Shown here: piece by piece, positions 22,276 to 34,214 of the stretch
Numbering within the stretch: position 1 is the first letter of the stretch
How the letters are laid out: each line of letters opens with the position of its first letter
NCBI GenBank assembly: GCA_023525975.1
Contig: CM042032.1
Coordinates: 17,800,001-17,864,000 of the forward strand
From: Smallanthus sonchifolius
Lineage: Eukaryota > Streptophyta > Magnoliopsida > Asterales > Asteraceae
Direction: 5' to 3'
DNA length: 64,000 nucleotides
Program-made: the position numbers and the translations under genes
Notes under the pieces: model-generated
The model's input: the letters and a program-made list of their open reading frames with translations, nothing else
Databases searched by the model: none
Told to the model about the DNA's origin: nothing

Positions 22276-23934
22276 TGATGTGTTGCAAAGCACACATGCA
22301 TTTATGTCCTATTTCGTGTCATTTTTGTATAGTTTTATAGTCGTTGTGAGTCGTTTATGTTTAGTACCGAGTTATGCCATGGTTTATAGGTAATCGGGTG
22401 AGTTTGGAGCTTAAACGAGCAAGATATGCGAAGGCAAGAGCGAACGAGGAAAAACGGATAAAAGATGAAAACTTTCTATCAACGAGGGTGCCTCGCTGTA
22501 CGCGAGACATGACAGCCTTCCCCTTCGCGGTACGCGAGGGGCGTGAAAACTCCGCCCGACTATTTTGTCTATCGCGGTACGCCAGAGACTTGTTCGTTGG
22601 GCCTCGAGGTACGTGGGAGACCCCAATGTCGGCAATTTTAGTTATTTTTAAGGTATAAAAGCTTAAGTCCGTTTCTAGGGTTAGGGAGACGATTCCAGAC
22701 GAAAAAGGTTGAAGCTTTTTGGCGATTTTAAGTGGGAGAAGTCACAAGGGAACAAGAATTGAAGCGTTGGATGCGTGAATCGATTGGATTATCATCTTTT
22801 CGGTTTATGTTTCTTATCCTTTGCTTTTTGATACATCTATCTTGCACTATGATTCTGAATATTAGACTTTTTGTTGATGTTTTGATGGTGGTAGCAGGCT
22901 AGATTTCTTGAACTACCTAGATTTTGATGATTATGTTTTGTTAATTGGTTTGAATTCGGATTTCGGTTTCTTTTTGATGTATTAACGTTAAAGTAAAGAA
23001 CTTGGTTTTGTTTGATGAGATGTTTATGCATATTTGATCTTGATTTATGATCTATTGAATGTTCCATATACTGATTTGTGAATGTCTTTCATGTATGGTT
23101 GCATATTAGGTCACTAGCTCTGTGCATGTGACTAGTTTATGGTCTACTGACGTCGTATCCATAGGAACATCGATTGAGAGTCTATTAGGATTGAGTATTC
23201 TGCCTTCTTCAATAACTGAGAGGTGAGGAGTTGTTGGGTAATCTGTGGTGTTAGGGTTTTTAGGTTAACTGCTCTAAAAGGAGGGTTCATAGGGTTTCTT
23301 AGCATTCATTGTTATTCTGTGTATAGTCAAATGAATTCAAGTTACTCCTTTCACTGAAAGGTGTATTGAGATAGTAAGACTGAGAGGTAATCTGTCTAGC
23401 GAGTACTTTAGTGTTGTTGGAGATAGCTGAGAGGTGATCTAACTAACTAGTGAGTTTTACACGTCCCTTAGGGTTTCCTTTTTGGTCACACCTGTAGAAT
23501 GATCCGGGATCCACTAGGTTGTCTAAGTGTGTCGTATTCTAAGAGCCCGGTTCCATCGTAGTTTCCGTATCCGAGAGATTTCCAAGGTACATGCATAGGA
23601 TTCAAGGTCTAGGTAATGCTTTCCCCATTTGTGAGTTGTCTAAAGTTTCTTGCTTTCTGTTTGGTGTCGTTAGTTAGAGAGTTCCATTAGTTATGGTTAC
23701 ACAAAACCCCCCAAATATAATTCAGTTTAGTTAGTTGAGTCATAGTCTAGATAGAGTTGTCGCTAGTGTCTCGTGGGTTCGATATCCAGACTTCATTTGA
23801 CTTTGCTACATTGGTCGGTACACTTGCCGGTTGTGTGGTCTAGTATTAGGTTGAGTCTAGATTTATAAATTTAAAGCTTGAGTGTCTAGGTTAGGTTTTA
23901 TAGTTAGTTTTTATAGACCGTCCAACACACATCA
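22276..23934 (+). repeat. 3' LTR of the Athila-like element
   Basis: Same length and ends as 17247-18904, with scattered substitutions. The palindromes at 22490-22615 have decayed differently from those of the 5' copy. TATAAAA at 22654-22660. Confidence 0.9.
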
Positions 23935-24242
23935 CTCACCAACTATTTTTATAGTTGACTCATTTTTGAAACATGCTTTCAGTTAAACAGAATTGAAGAA
24001 GAGATTTTTATTAGGGCTCGCTTCTTATTAGAATTATTGTTTTTAGTTTTGAATATGTAATTTGGTTGTAGTCAGACATTTTAGACACATTGTATGATTT
24101 GTGATTTTTGTTTTTGTACTTTTGTTAGAAGCATGTAGTATAGTTCAATGTAATGCACAATTTTCCTTTTAGTTTCTCTTGTACTTGTGTTCAACGCGAT
24201 ATACCGGTTACATCCAGTACTTCCGCCTTGGCGGGTGTGACA
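23935..24242 (+). repeat. 3' end of the family-3 LTR
   Basis: Continues 17136-17246 and ends GGGTGTGACA. It matches 52480-52770. A TTCCGCCTTGGCGGG palindrome precedes the end. Confidence 0.75.
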
Positions 24243-24246
24243 GACT

Positions 24247-24258
24247 TGGTATCAGAGC
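24247..24258 (+). other. Primer-binding site of the family-3 element
   Basis: TGGTATCAGAGC lies 4 bp after the LTR end, showing that the host sequence was a 5' LTR. Confidence 0.85.
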
Positions 24259-24994
24259 GCTGGTTATAGAGAATTAGGTTTACTCGAGACTAGACCTAGA
24301 CTATAACTCTAAGTTTATTGCATTGAACCTTAGGAATTATGTGTGCATTGCATACTACCTTTTGCATATCTACTACACATTGCTTCACCATTATGATGTC
24401 GTCATTACAGCACTAAGTGTACTCTTTTGATGATTCCAGTTATGTTTGCGTTTGCCCATATCCGGTGTTTTTGGTCATGGTTACAAGTAAGGAAGACCAT
24501 GCAAAATATCACAGATCTGATTACAAGCCGAGGATTACGGAGAATCGGCACATGAAGCCTGGAGGATCGAGTTATGAGTTGAACTCGGGTAAATACGGTA
24601 GTAATCACCAGTCACCGGTCTTGGTGTTACCACGATCTGTACCTGTACCTACACCGCACCTACATCGACTCTAGTTGTGGAGTCGACTTTCTTATTTGAC
24701 ATCTATTGTTTTCACTTGGTGCGGTATATACTTGCTTTCGTGATCTACTGGATTGGACTGCTAGGACTTTCGCCATGAGATATGGCGGATAGAATTGCTC
24801 GATCTGAAGGGAACCCGAGGTGGAGAAGTAGGACTAAACGGGAGAGAACTCTACGGGTTAGGAGACCCATTGACTTTTTTGTTGGATCATTGGATCCATG
24901 TATGCGTATAAATTAGTAGCAAAATTTGCTCGACACTGATTTGAGGATCTTTGCCCTATTATTAGTGTCTGACTTCCACCACACACTTTTTCTG
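24259..24994 (+). mobile_element. Start of the family-3 element interior, truncated by Copia element D
   Basis: Leader and possible decayed gag start; an 85-codon frame at 24417-24674 has a counterpart at 52998-53270, but no domain can be named. The sequence matches 52771-53490. It ends where the D LTR begins at 24995. Confidence 0.6.
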
Positions 24995-25536
24995 TGTAGG
25001 TCCCCTTCGTGTGTGTCGGATCATTGCATGCAAGTGGTCTACTAGAGGGCCGGGTGCGGAATACCCATGACTAGGCGGAGAGTATAACTAAAACAAAGTA
25101 AACCAAACACGAGAGTCACAATAAAAGCTCTTTCTATTATAAACACTCGACGGTTACAGAGAGATAACAAATTGCGTACTTAACAAACTGAGTTCGTCTA
25201 TGATATGAGTTCTGCGTACTTATCCTCTGTGAACCAAACCTATTTATACAGACATGATGCCTGCGCACTTAGCAAGTGCGCAGGACCAAATGCTCTTACG
25301 TACTTAGCAAGTACGCATGGGTCTTCCTGCGTACTTGCTAAGTACGCAGGAGCTTTCTCCTGCGCACATGTAAGTGCGCAAAACACTTAGAAGAAATGCA
25401 ACATACATTATGTAAAAGTAAATACAACTCGATAAACTATTACATAACGACTCTTACATACAAAGACAAATTACAGACATTAGAAATACAAACTAAGACT
25501 CTATCCAGAGTGTTGTCACAGGAAAGTGCATCAACA
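24995..25536 (-). repeat. 3' LTR of Copia element D (542 bp)
   Basis: On the minus strand it starts TGTTGATGCAC after the polypurine tract and ends GGACCTACA. It matches 37826-38217 except for the part lost there. Four inverted repeats (25260-25381) lie upstream of TATAAATA (25241-25248, minus strand). Confidence 0.92.
25241..25381 (-). promoter_or_regulatory. Hairpin array and TATA box of the D LTR
   Basis: Perfect 11-bp-arm, 3-nt-loop hairpins lie at 25260-25284 (CCTGCGCACTT/AAGTGCGCAGG) and 25326-25350 (CCTGCGTACTT/AAGTACGCAGG), with imperfect ones at about 25297 and 25360. The nearest hairpin ends about 11 bp upstream of the TATA box. Confidence 0.7.
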
Positions 25537-25551
25537 AACTCCCCCTTGACA
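25537..25551 (-). other. Polypurine tract of Copia element D
   Basis: Minus strand GTCAAGGGGGAGT directly before the LTR start. Confidence 0.85.
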
Positions 25552-25595
25552 ACAGCTCGGGATCTTCATCGTCTTCAGTCTTCAATCCTCAATCT

Positions 25596-28500
25596 TCACA
25601 GCACTAGCTCCTTAACTTCCATCTTCTTTTTGTAATCAAGGCAGAATTTGATCAACTTGCCGTATTTGGTAGAAAGAAGCTTTGTCCATTCGTCAGTGTG
25701 GATGCAGTACTTGTCGGCTAGTACCTCCAGATCGTTCACAGAAAAGTTGATGAAGCAAACTTCATCAAATATCCTGATCCCTTCCTTTGGCACCATGTTT
25801 CCACTTGCTGACTTACCCTTACCCATAACCACAGCCTCGCCCGTTTTTGGATCAACGTACCAGTACCACATGTCACCAAGAATATCCTGAGGTAACTTGC
25901 TCAGGGGAATCTTAGTTTCACATTGCACTGGCTTGTATACCAATCTCTTTATGTGCTTCTTAGTCACAGGATGTACAGCGTGCTTATCCTTGACTCTTCT
26001 GGGCACTTGAGGCTTGAATTATTCGAATTTCCCAGATCTTGCTTCCCGATGTAGTGTTACCCACAAACCCATTTCTACTGCATGACTCGAGTGACTCAGC
26101 AGGTCGCGGTTTGCGAGGTTCACAAGGTTGTACTTGGGCAAATAGTTGAACGCCTCCCTGGTTGGTTTCAAGTATTGAACCCCCCAGATCTTTTGATGGC
26201 GAACAGCTGCTTGTCCTCCTCGAACCTAACAGCCAAGATCATACCTGTAGCTCCGTGCTTGTCTGTGCTGGACGTCTTTTGCCACACGGGAGCTGGACCC
26301 TTAGATGATGCAGAAGGCATGTCTTTATCTTTTGGTGCCTCGGGGTCCACAGGTGTAGGGTCGACTGGGGAGGCTTCCGTTGTAGCTTCAACATTACTTG
26401 CCATGTCAACTGAGTCTGTTTCGAGCAGAGATTCGAGCGATGGTACTTCAAAGATATCACCATCCTCTAACTCGTACTCTCCTTCCCCGTCGCCCTTGGG
26501 AATCTCTATTACCACGTCCTCATCTTCATCATTCCAGTCATCACCAGAGTCGTTCTCCTTCTTCTAGATTGAAGAGAGCATCGATCTGTGCTTCTTTAGA
26601 ATAGTCAGGCTCTAGATATAGGATCTCATCATCAGATAAGTCCTTAAGTACTTCAGCCACTGACTTCCCTTTATCACCACCACCACCAGAGGTATCACCA
26701 CCCTCTTGCTGAGTAGACTCCCCCTCAGCCATTGGAATAGAAGAGATGGGCACAATCGCCAAGGCTTGGTGCTCACCTCCACTAGGACCGGCTTCAGGAT
26801 CCTTGTCTTTATCATCATCCTTAGTCAAGTCGACTGGATGACAAGGCTCAGCACCAGTGGATTTATTTTCTTTCTCTTTCTCCTTCTATTTCTCTTTTTC
26901 CTTCTCTTTCTCTTTCTCCCCCTGAGCATCAAGCTTCTTGGTAAGTTCTTCAACTAATTTGACCATCGCTTCATGCTCTTTTCTCTGTAAATCCAACCTT
27001 AGCTCAAGTGAAGTTCTGTGGCCTAGAATCATTTCATTGGTTTTCATTAGCAGCTCGTTCTGTGCCATAGCATTCTTCAGTTTCTCATTTGTCCCTGTTC
27101 TCTGGCTGTGGAGAATCCTAACTTCATCGGCCAGGGAATTAATCTGTGCTTGTTGAGCATCAGACTCCTCCTTTGACTTTTGAATGGTCTTCAACATTCT
27201 AGCAACTTGGGTCTCTAAGACATTGATCCTTGCTTCATACGGATCAGAATGCCTAGATGATGAGGCTTCAGCATTATGGATGGGGGAGGAGAAGATTGTG
27301 TCAAAGTCAAACCCTTGTGAGAAATCACCATAGTTGAAGGGTTGACCTGACGGCTCAGTGGTGTGATGTTGGAGTGGGGATGTAATGATGGGAGTGGGTG
27401 TTATGGTTGGGGTGATGGTGACCGACTCCGTGAGAAGTGGAGTAGTCACTGTCACCTGGACTGTTGGAGTAGGGAGGGTCACCGTCACAGGAATCTCCTC
27501 TGTGACCGCCGTGATTGCCACATTACCTTGTACTAGTGGCCTTCTCCTCCTTCTGTACAGTTGCTGTGCTGGTGGGGTAGATTCTGACTCTGGACTGGCA
27601 GCCGCAGCTTGTACTTGCTGCACAGTCGGGATCTCTACAACCCTGGGGTAGCAACCTCTTGCCTATCGCCCCTCTTCTTTTTGGCACTCTCTCGCCTTTG
27701 TCTTTGTAGAGCAGCGTCAGAGTCAGAGGTCGGCTCATATTCACTGCTCGAGCTTTGTCGCTTTCTTTTAGAAGACGACGCAAGCAGGGTTACCTGTGCC
27801 GATTTCCTTGGGTGTGCTTGGGATGGTGCGTCATCGGAATCAGAAGAATCTGATTTTGTTGCTTCTGAATCGGATTCCTCAGCACCACCATCACCACCTT
27901 CGTCATCACCTCCATCACTTTCATTCTCTTCTTCTTGTTGTTCATCAGAATCATCACTCATCTCTGGTGCCGAATTGGGACTATACCAATTCCAATCTTC
28001 TGGCGCGACATATGCTTCATTAAGTAGGTGGCCAAAGAGTTCAGTATGCACAGAGGTAGGTTCTACACTGCCTGGCTTTAGAAACTGAGCAAATACTCTC
28101 TTGTCCACCCGTTTTACTTGCAGTCTCTCCCCTATAGCACGTAGGTTTGGCAATGCATCATCAATCAAGAGTTGCACAAACCTCGGGTACAATAGGAACC
28201 TAAACTTCTCTGCTGTATTTATCTGATCATTGATTGCTTTGAAGATGTAGCGAGAGAAGTTGTAGCCCCTATTAAAAGACAAGCCCACCATGGTTGCTGC
28301 AAGGTCATGACCCATGTCATCTTTCCTCGCTTTTCTTGACGAGATGCACACGATCATGATGTGGGCAAAATACCGCCATTGATCCAATACCCATATCTTT
28401 TTGTAAGAAGCATAGTCCCTCGCTTCGACATATCCCATTCTATGCCTCCAACACCCATCCACATAGTAATCTCGATAGGATGTCGGGTCGGTAGCGAGGT

Positions 28501-28783
28501 CTCCGAACCGCAGGACCCTTCTTATTGTATCCTCAGAGAAAGCAATAGCCCGACCATCAACGGTAGCCCTTATGACATTAGGGGATACCGTGCAGTCGTG
28601 CTCTGTCGTCTCCCAGAATTGCTCCAAGTAAGGTCTTGAGACTGTTGGGTCAGCTGAGATTGCATAACTTATTCTTGTTTTGTTCAAAAAATCAACGATC
28701 TGCCGATATTGCAAAGCTGCCCCTTTCCACTCAGGTTGAGTGTTCGCTAACAAATTGAATTCGTTAGTGAATGCCCGAGCCAT
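25596..28783 (-). pseudogene. 3' accessory ORF of Copia element D (env-like position, function unknown)
   Basis: ATG at 28783, directly after a splice-acceptor-like site (AG at 28788-28787). The first 382 codons (to 27635) are open: a globular N-terminal domain of about 240 residues (IVDFLNKTRISYAISADP, RATVDGRAIAFSEDTIRRVL, KFRFLLYPRFVQLLID) that I recall from accessory ORFs of Asteraceae SIRE-type elements, then an Asp/Glu/Ser-rich stretch. Frameshifts near 27640, 26560 and 26170 and stops near 26887 and 26020 follow, but the order can be traced: Thr/Pro-rich linker, coiled coil (about 27230-26950), K/E run, acidic part, and two W-x-Y-like modules (about 26210 and 25870). No signal peptide or convincing membrane segment is seen, so an envelope role is not supported. 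Confidence 0.75.
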
Positions 28784-29010
28784 AGTCTGTAGAAACACAC
28801 AGAAAACATAATCAGAACAACGTATATTATTGGAAATGAACAAACATGACACGGTATAGTAGGTACACTATGAACAAAAATTTCAGACTTGGAAAATTTT
28901 CTAAGTGTTGGTCCTGCGCACTTAGCAAGTGCGCAGGCTTTTCCTCTTGCGTACTTAACAAGTACGCAAGAATTGCTTCTTGCGTACTTGCTAAGTGCGC
29001 AAGAACAACA
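28784..29010 (-). promoter_or_regulatory. Accessory-ORF leader with 3' splice-site-like sequence and three hairpins
   Basis: On the minus strand TTTTCTGTGTGTTTCTACAG ends 4 nt before the ATG, a good plant intron acceptor. Upstream lie hairpins at 28913-28937, 28946-28970 and 28979-29003, with the same 11-bp arms and 3-nt loops as the LTR. Confidence 0.6.
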
Positions 29011-30830
29011 CTTGGCAAAAATTTCAGATTTTTAAACGAGATGACCGATTGCTCAAAAACCAGGACGAATAGGTCGCCACTAGGTCGGAATCGAGGATTC
29101 GAACTTATGGGACCATTATCAACACCAGTAACTACCAAACCAAGACCAATTTTGACTTGAAAACGTCGCCCATCCCACTGTCGATTAAGATTCAACCGAC
29201 GGCTAGAATCGAGGACGAAATGGATGAATATGGAGTCGATTAAGAATCCTATTTGCATAGAAATGTCAATAAGTTACCCAAACAACCCCAAATTTTACCC
29301 AAAAATTCAAGATTTTAACCTAAAGTTTTCTAAGTCACAAATCGGTCGAATGTCACTATTTTATGGATGGAATTGGTCTAAATTCTCACCAATGCGATGT
29401 AATGAGATGATGAAAGTATAGACGGGACGAAAACATGGTTTAGACACAATCGATTTTGAGTATAAAATTGCAGAGGGAAACTCTTAGATTTGAAAGCATG
29501 AAACTCAGAAAAAGTTCTAAGTGTCATTTTTCAAATCAACGAACGAACAAGACAAGAATATTCAAGCACGAGGATTCAAATACAATTCATGAAGGTTAAA
29601 CATAAAATATTTTTGGCTTTTTCTGATTAACCTTGAACAATGCATAAACTTAAAATCTTTTTGTTCTTTTCTAGATAGATATATACAAGTATTCACACAA
29701 ACTGATTTTGATCAAAGACACGAGCAGAGGATCATATCAGGCTATCTTTTAGCAAAAATGATACAATATAAACATCAAAGAATATGGGATCATGTCATGG
29801 ATTACTCTTTATTCATACGTAATAAGCACATAAACAAGTAATTCAAGTTGACAATATTATAAGATTTGAAACTATACGTATCTTTGTATCACGTTCTTGT
29901 GTATTAAGGTATTAATTATAAGATATACAACGTGTACCCCACTGATATGCTATTCTTACTTGCACTATCTCAAGGCATCTAAGATTTTCCCAATGATTTT
30001 CTAAATTTTCAGAATGAAGCTACGTCTATTAGCACAGGAAAAATCAAGCAGAATCCATAAGGATTATCAGGAATCATAAGATTCAGAATCGAGTGATTCA
30101 GTTGTCTTGGTTTCATTTGATTTTCTTCATTGAATATCGGAATGATGATTCAGGATAATATATATGGTGATTGAATAAGGTAAGGGGATCCAACTTTTAT
30201 CTGGATTTGATTTCAATGAATCAGGAGTGATTCAAGGGTGAATACATGCTCAACAGTTAATGCAGAGACATGTCTTGATTCAATCTCTCCTTGCATACTT
30301 GTGAATATGGGCAGTGAGATGAACCGCATTAATTGTGCTAACGACATAACCCGAAATTGATCTCAAAAGAAAATTATTTCCAAAATCTAACATCCTTTAT
30401 CTGATAATGATCTTTTCTATTCTTTTACGCACACACACTTGCAAACATGGGTTCAAATCATAGTTGTAATTTAGATTTAGTTTCCACACTACTAGTGATT
30501 CAAAGACGCATACAGCCTACTGACAATTCAAATTACTTGTAAATAAATAGATTAAAAACATAATAATTTAAACAATTAAGTAAACATGAAGCAATCATTT
30601 CCCATATGAGCAGTCAATGACGATTAGATCATTTCTGATGTACTATCATTTCCTCTTTTTCTCAAGTTAACTTTGAAATTTTCTCCATTTTCTATTTTTG
30701 TTCTTGTTTTTGTAAAATATTTTGAAACTTAAAAGAACTATAAAGAAAATTTAAAAGAAATAAAATTTAACTTCCATGAATTGAATTTATTTAAGAAAAC
30801 TTAGTTTTCACTCAGGATTGAACATTCCTA
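29011..30830 (-). other. Non-coding spacer between pol and accessory ORF of element D
   Basis: No supportable ORF on either strand. The part 29740-30830 is clearly related to 44740-45760 of element C, including blocks around TTTCGGGTTATGTC and GGGGTACACGTTGTAT. Confidence 0.7.
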
Positions 30831-32489
30831 TCAAGTTGACAAGATGCTCAAAACGGGATCGATCAAATGCCTTTGTGAAAAGGTCACAGGATTGTCATCC
30901 GTGTGAACTTTTACAAGTTCGATTAAATGCTTTTCAGCACAATCACGGATGAAATGATGGTGAATCTCTATGTGTTTAGTTTTGGAATGTTTCACCGGGT
31001 TATTTGTGATGGACATGGTGGCATTGTTGTCAATGAATAGAGGAGCTCTAGTGAAGTTCAAGCCGTAGTCTCTCAATTGCTGCTGAATCCACAATATCTG
31101 AGAACAACCGCTCGCCGCATCAATGTATTCTGCTTCACAAGTTGAGACAGAAACCGTTGTCTGCTTCTTACATTGCCAGGAGACCAGTCTGTCTCCCAAT
31201 AATTGACATCCACCAGAAGTTGACTTTCTGTCAAGGTTACAACCGCCATAATCTGAATCAGTGTAGGCTTTGAAGTCAAATGACTGCTGTTTAGAGTACC
31301 AAAGACCTAATCGGGGTTTCCCTTTCAGGTATCTGAAAATCCTCTTGATGGCTATCATATGTGACTCCTTCGGTTGAGACTGAAACATTGAGCACAAACA
31401 TACAGCAAACATTATATCGGGTCTTGAAGCCGTGAGATACATAAGTGATCCGATCATCCCACGGTACAATCTGCTGTCTACATCCTTTGCATCTTTGTCA
31501 GGATGCAAACCATGATTGACTGGGATAGGTGTGCCATAAGTACTGCTATCATTCATCTTGTATTTTGATAAGATGTCCTGCACATACTTAGTTTGATGTA
31601 GATAAATGCCATCCTCTCTTTGACTGACTTGCAGACCCAGAAAGAACGACAATTCACCCATATTACTCATTTCAAATTTGGACTTCATCACCTGCTCGAA
31701 TTCCCTACACATCCCTTCATTGGTAGATCCAAAGATAATGTCGTCGACGTATACTTGTACAAGAAGAATGTCACCTCCTGCTTTCCTAATGAAGAGAGTC
31801 GAGTCAATCTGTGCACGGTCGAAACCATTAGACAATAAATGCTTAGATAATGTCTCATACCATGCCTGCGGTGCTTGATGAAGACCATAAAGTGCTTTTT
31901 CGAGCTTATACACTTTATTGATATTATACGGATCTTCAAAACCGGGAGGTTGAGTGACATAGAACTCTTCATGAACTTTACCATAAAGGAAAGCACTCTT
32001 CACATCAAGTTGATTGACCTTGAAGCCGACATATGTGGCATAAGCCAAGAACAGTCGAATGGCCTCAATTCTAGCAACTGGGGCATATACTTCCGTGTAA
32101 TCCAAGCCCTCTTGCTGATAAAAACCCTGAACAACCAATCTTGCTTTGTTCTTCACAACATGACGATCATCTGTCTTGCACTTGAACACCCATCTGGTTC
32201 CAATTGGCTGAAACCCTTTTGGCAAGTCAACCAAATCCCACACGTGCAACTTTTGGAATTGAGACAATTCATCTTGCATCGCCTCAATCCAACAGTTGTC
32301 AGTGAGAGCCTCCTTCACATTCTTCGGCTCTAACTGGGACACGAATGCAGCATACAGACATGTTTCCATGACACCAGTGTCAAGTATCTCTGTGTAAAGA
32401 CTAGTGTTCTCAGTGATGGTTCGATGACGAGTCTGAACACCGGCATAAGGATCACCAATAATTTTGTCGATTGGATGATTCCTATGCAC
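30831..32489 (-). pseudogene. Copia D reverse transcriptase and RNase H
   Basis: A 552-codon frame with Copia RT motifs: TRWVFKCK, KARLVVQGF, LDVKSAFLYG, the catalytic YVDDIIFG (about 31735), then MYLTASRPDI and the RNase H motifs AYTDSDYGG and CEAEYIDAAS, ending in KHSKTKHIEIHHHFIRD. The final 20 codons are out of frame because of a small loss near 30890. The front joins integrase through a frameshift near 32485. Confidence 0.92.
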
Positions 32490-33931
32490 TCTCGTCTACG
32501 GTACAATCGGTTCCTGAATTTCTGTGTAGATTCGTGCTTAACTCCCCCATTTCCTGTGTTCCAGAGGAAGAAGATTCAATGTTAATTGGATCAGCTGGAG
32601 TGTCATTTCCTACAGTTGTGTTAGGATTGGCTTGAGCGTCATCTCCAACAACAAGAACATTTTCACTGTTATCACTGTCATGAGTTCTAGATGCAGATGC
32701 AACATTGGAATCAGGAGTTATAATCGGTACAGTAGCACGAGTAGAGAAGCTGGAGTCATCGCCGCCACCCAATAATTCATAAACATTTGCGGCGTCATCT
32801 ACAGATATATCAGGAAGATTGAATGACTTGAATAGCGCATCATAATCAAAACCCCAAGCTGGACCTGTTGGTTCGGGTGGAATGCTGTGTTTACTACAAT
32901 CCACTTCAAACCATTCCTCGACAGTACGAGTTCCTATGTTGTACACTCTCTTGCAAGGCGAGTTGGCAACGTATCCTAAGAAGATGCCTTCCACTGCTTT
33001 TGCATGAAACTTAGACTGGCGGTCTTTGTACTGTAGCAACAAGGAACAAGGACTACCAAAAGGAACTAGGTAATCAAGATTGGGAAGTCGATTGTTGAAC
33101 AACTCGTAAGATGTCTTGTTATGCCTCTTCACAACCAGAACCCTGTTTAAGACGTGACAAGCTGTATTAACGGCTTCTACCCAGAAAGTGACAGGAAGCT
33201 TTGCATCCGACAGCATAGTCCTTGCAGTCTCAATCAGTGTTCTGTTCTTCCGTTCAGCAACTCCATTCTGTTGAGGTGTGTACGGCGCGCTGAATTCGTG
33301 ACGGATCCCTTTTCTTGAGACAGAAAAGCTCCATCAAATTATTCTTGAACTCAGTTCCGTTGTCACTCCTTATCCTTCTAACTTTCAGCTTGCAAAGAGA
33401 TTCCAAGCTCAGGATCAAGTATTGAAGAATATCAGCAGTCTCGTCTTTAGTACCTAAAAAATGCACCCAAGAAAAACGTGAGAAATCATCAGTTACAACT
33501 AGACAGAACGACTTACTTCCAATACTCCTGATACTTATGGGGCCAAACAGATCCATGTGTAATAGCTCCAAAGGGGTATCAATAGAGTTTTGGAGCTTGG
33601 GCTTATGAGACTTCCGTTGCTGTTTGCCCTTTTTACAAGGCATACAGTCATCTGCAACGATAAATCTCAGCTTAGGAACCCCGGTTACCAAACCGTTTCG
33701 GACAAGTTGATTCATTTTACGATAAGAAATATGTCCGAGTTTCCTATGCCACAAGATAGAGTCAAGCTCTGTCGCTTTTGTAAGAAAACAAGTAGCAACT
33801 GATGAGGTGGTTGTTGCCACGCTCATATCGATATGATATGTGTCATTCGTTCTTGGTGCTCTCATCAGAATCCAGTCTTCGGGAACCTCAAAACCGAGTT
33901 TGAGAATCAGGCATTCTGACTTATCAAACAA
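32482..33931 (-). pseudogene. Copia D integrase
   Basis: Two frames: 33931-33254 with the GAG-pre-integrase HHCC region (WHRKLGHIS, C-x2-C in DDCMPCKKGK) and catalytic core (LHMDLFGP, VVTDDFSRFSW, SDNGTEF), and 33216-32482 with the core end and C-terminal domain. A frameshift near 33300 separates them, just before the third catalytic residue. The C-terminal tail before RT is Ser/Asn/Asp-rich, as usual for the linker. Confidence 0.9.
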
Positions 33932-34209
33932 TACTGAGTACTCCTGTCACACATTTGTGAGACACTCAACAGGTTATGCTTCAGCTGCTCGCAGAAGTTG
34001 ACATTGTCAAAGCTGACACAACCGTTTGAAACCACGCCTTGACACGTGATGCTGCCGCCTTTTTCTCCGGCAAAGGCCACATAGCCGCCTCTGAATGGTT
34101 TAATGTCTTGAAGCAAGGCCATGTTTCCTGTCATGTGCTGGGAGCATCCACTATCTACATACCAACGGTTAGAGATAGTACCCTTCGGACGTCCCTGCAC
34201 GATTAACAA
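33907..34209 (-). pseudogene. Copia D protease (start of pol)
   Basis: VDSGCSQHMTGN carries the aspartic protease DSG and is typical of Copia. The frame is open through a splice-acceptor-like CAG (34197-34195) that lies 18-20 nt after the gag stop, and ends by a frameshift near 33930 into the integrase frame. Protease would mature Gag-Pol. Confidence 0.85.
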
Positions 34210-34214
34210 AAGAA

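Larger units (their letters stand above)
17247..23934 (+). mobile_element. Non-autonomous Athila/Tat-like Gypsy element (6688 bp)
   Basis: LTRs of 1658 and 1659 bp (start TGATGTGTTG, end CACACATCA) flank a 3.4-kb interior, with CTCAC repeated on both sides (17242-17246 and 23935-23939). The primer-binding site TGGCGCCGTTTCCGGGGA and the ACATCGGGGACAATGTG block near the 3' end are characteristic of Athila/Tat elements. No protease, RT or integrase is present. A damaged acidic, coiled-coil ORF region is the only coding content. The near-identical LTR lengths suggest moderate age. Confidence 0.88.

Noticed and set aside
22374..22658. 94-codon frame in the Athila-like 3' LTR, with a counterpart on the minus strand near 17436-17642
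   Set aside because: Open only because of the palindromic CTCGCG repeats; lies in the LTR promoter region.
25260..25381. CRISPR-like array of regular repeats
   Set aside because: Repeats are palindromes within plant LTRs with no unique spacers of constant length and no Cas genes.
25205..25390. A short plus-strand frame repeated at 38037-38225 (reads through ALSKCAG and SSCVLAKYAG)
   Set aside because: It is the translation of the LTR hairpins in both D LTRs, on the strand opposite to the element's genes; no start context or conservation beyond the repeat.
27609..28088. Plus-strand frame rich in Ser over the accessory ORF
   Set aside because: Antisense shadow of the acidic Asp/Ser region of the minus-strand ORF.
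25596..28783. Calling the accessory ORF a retroviral envelope gene
   Set aside because: No signal peptide, convincing membrane helix or fusion-like segment is visible; only the position resembles env.
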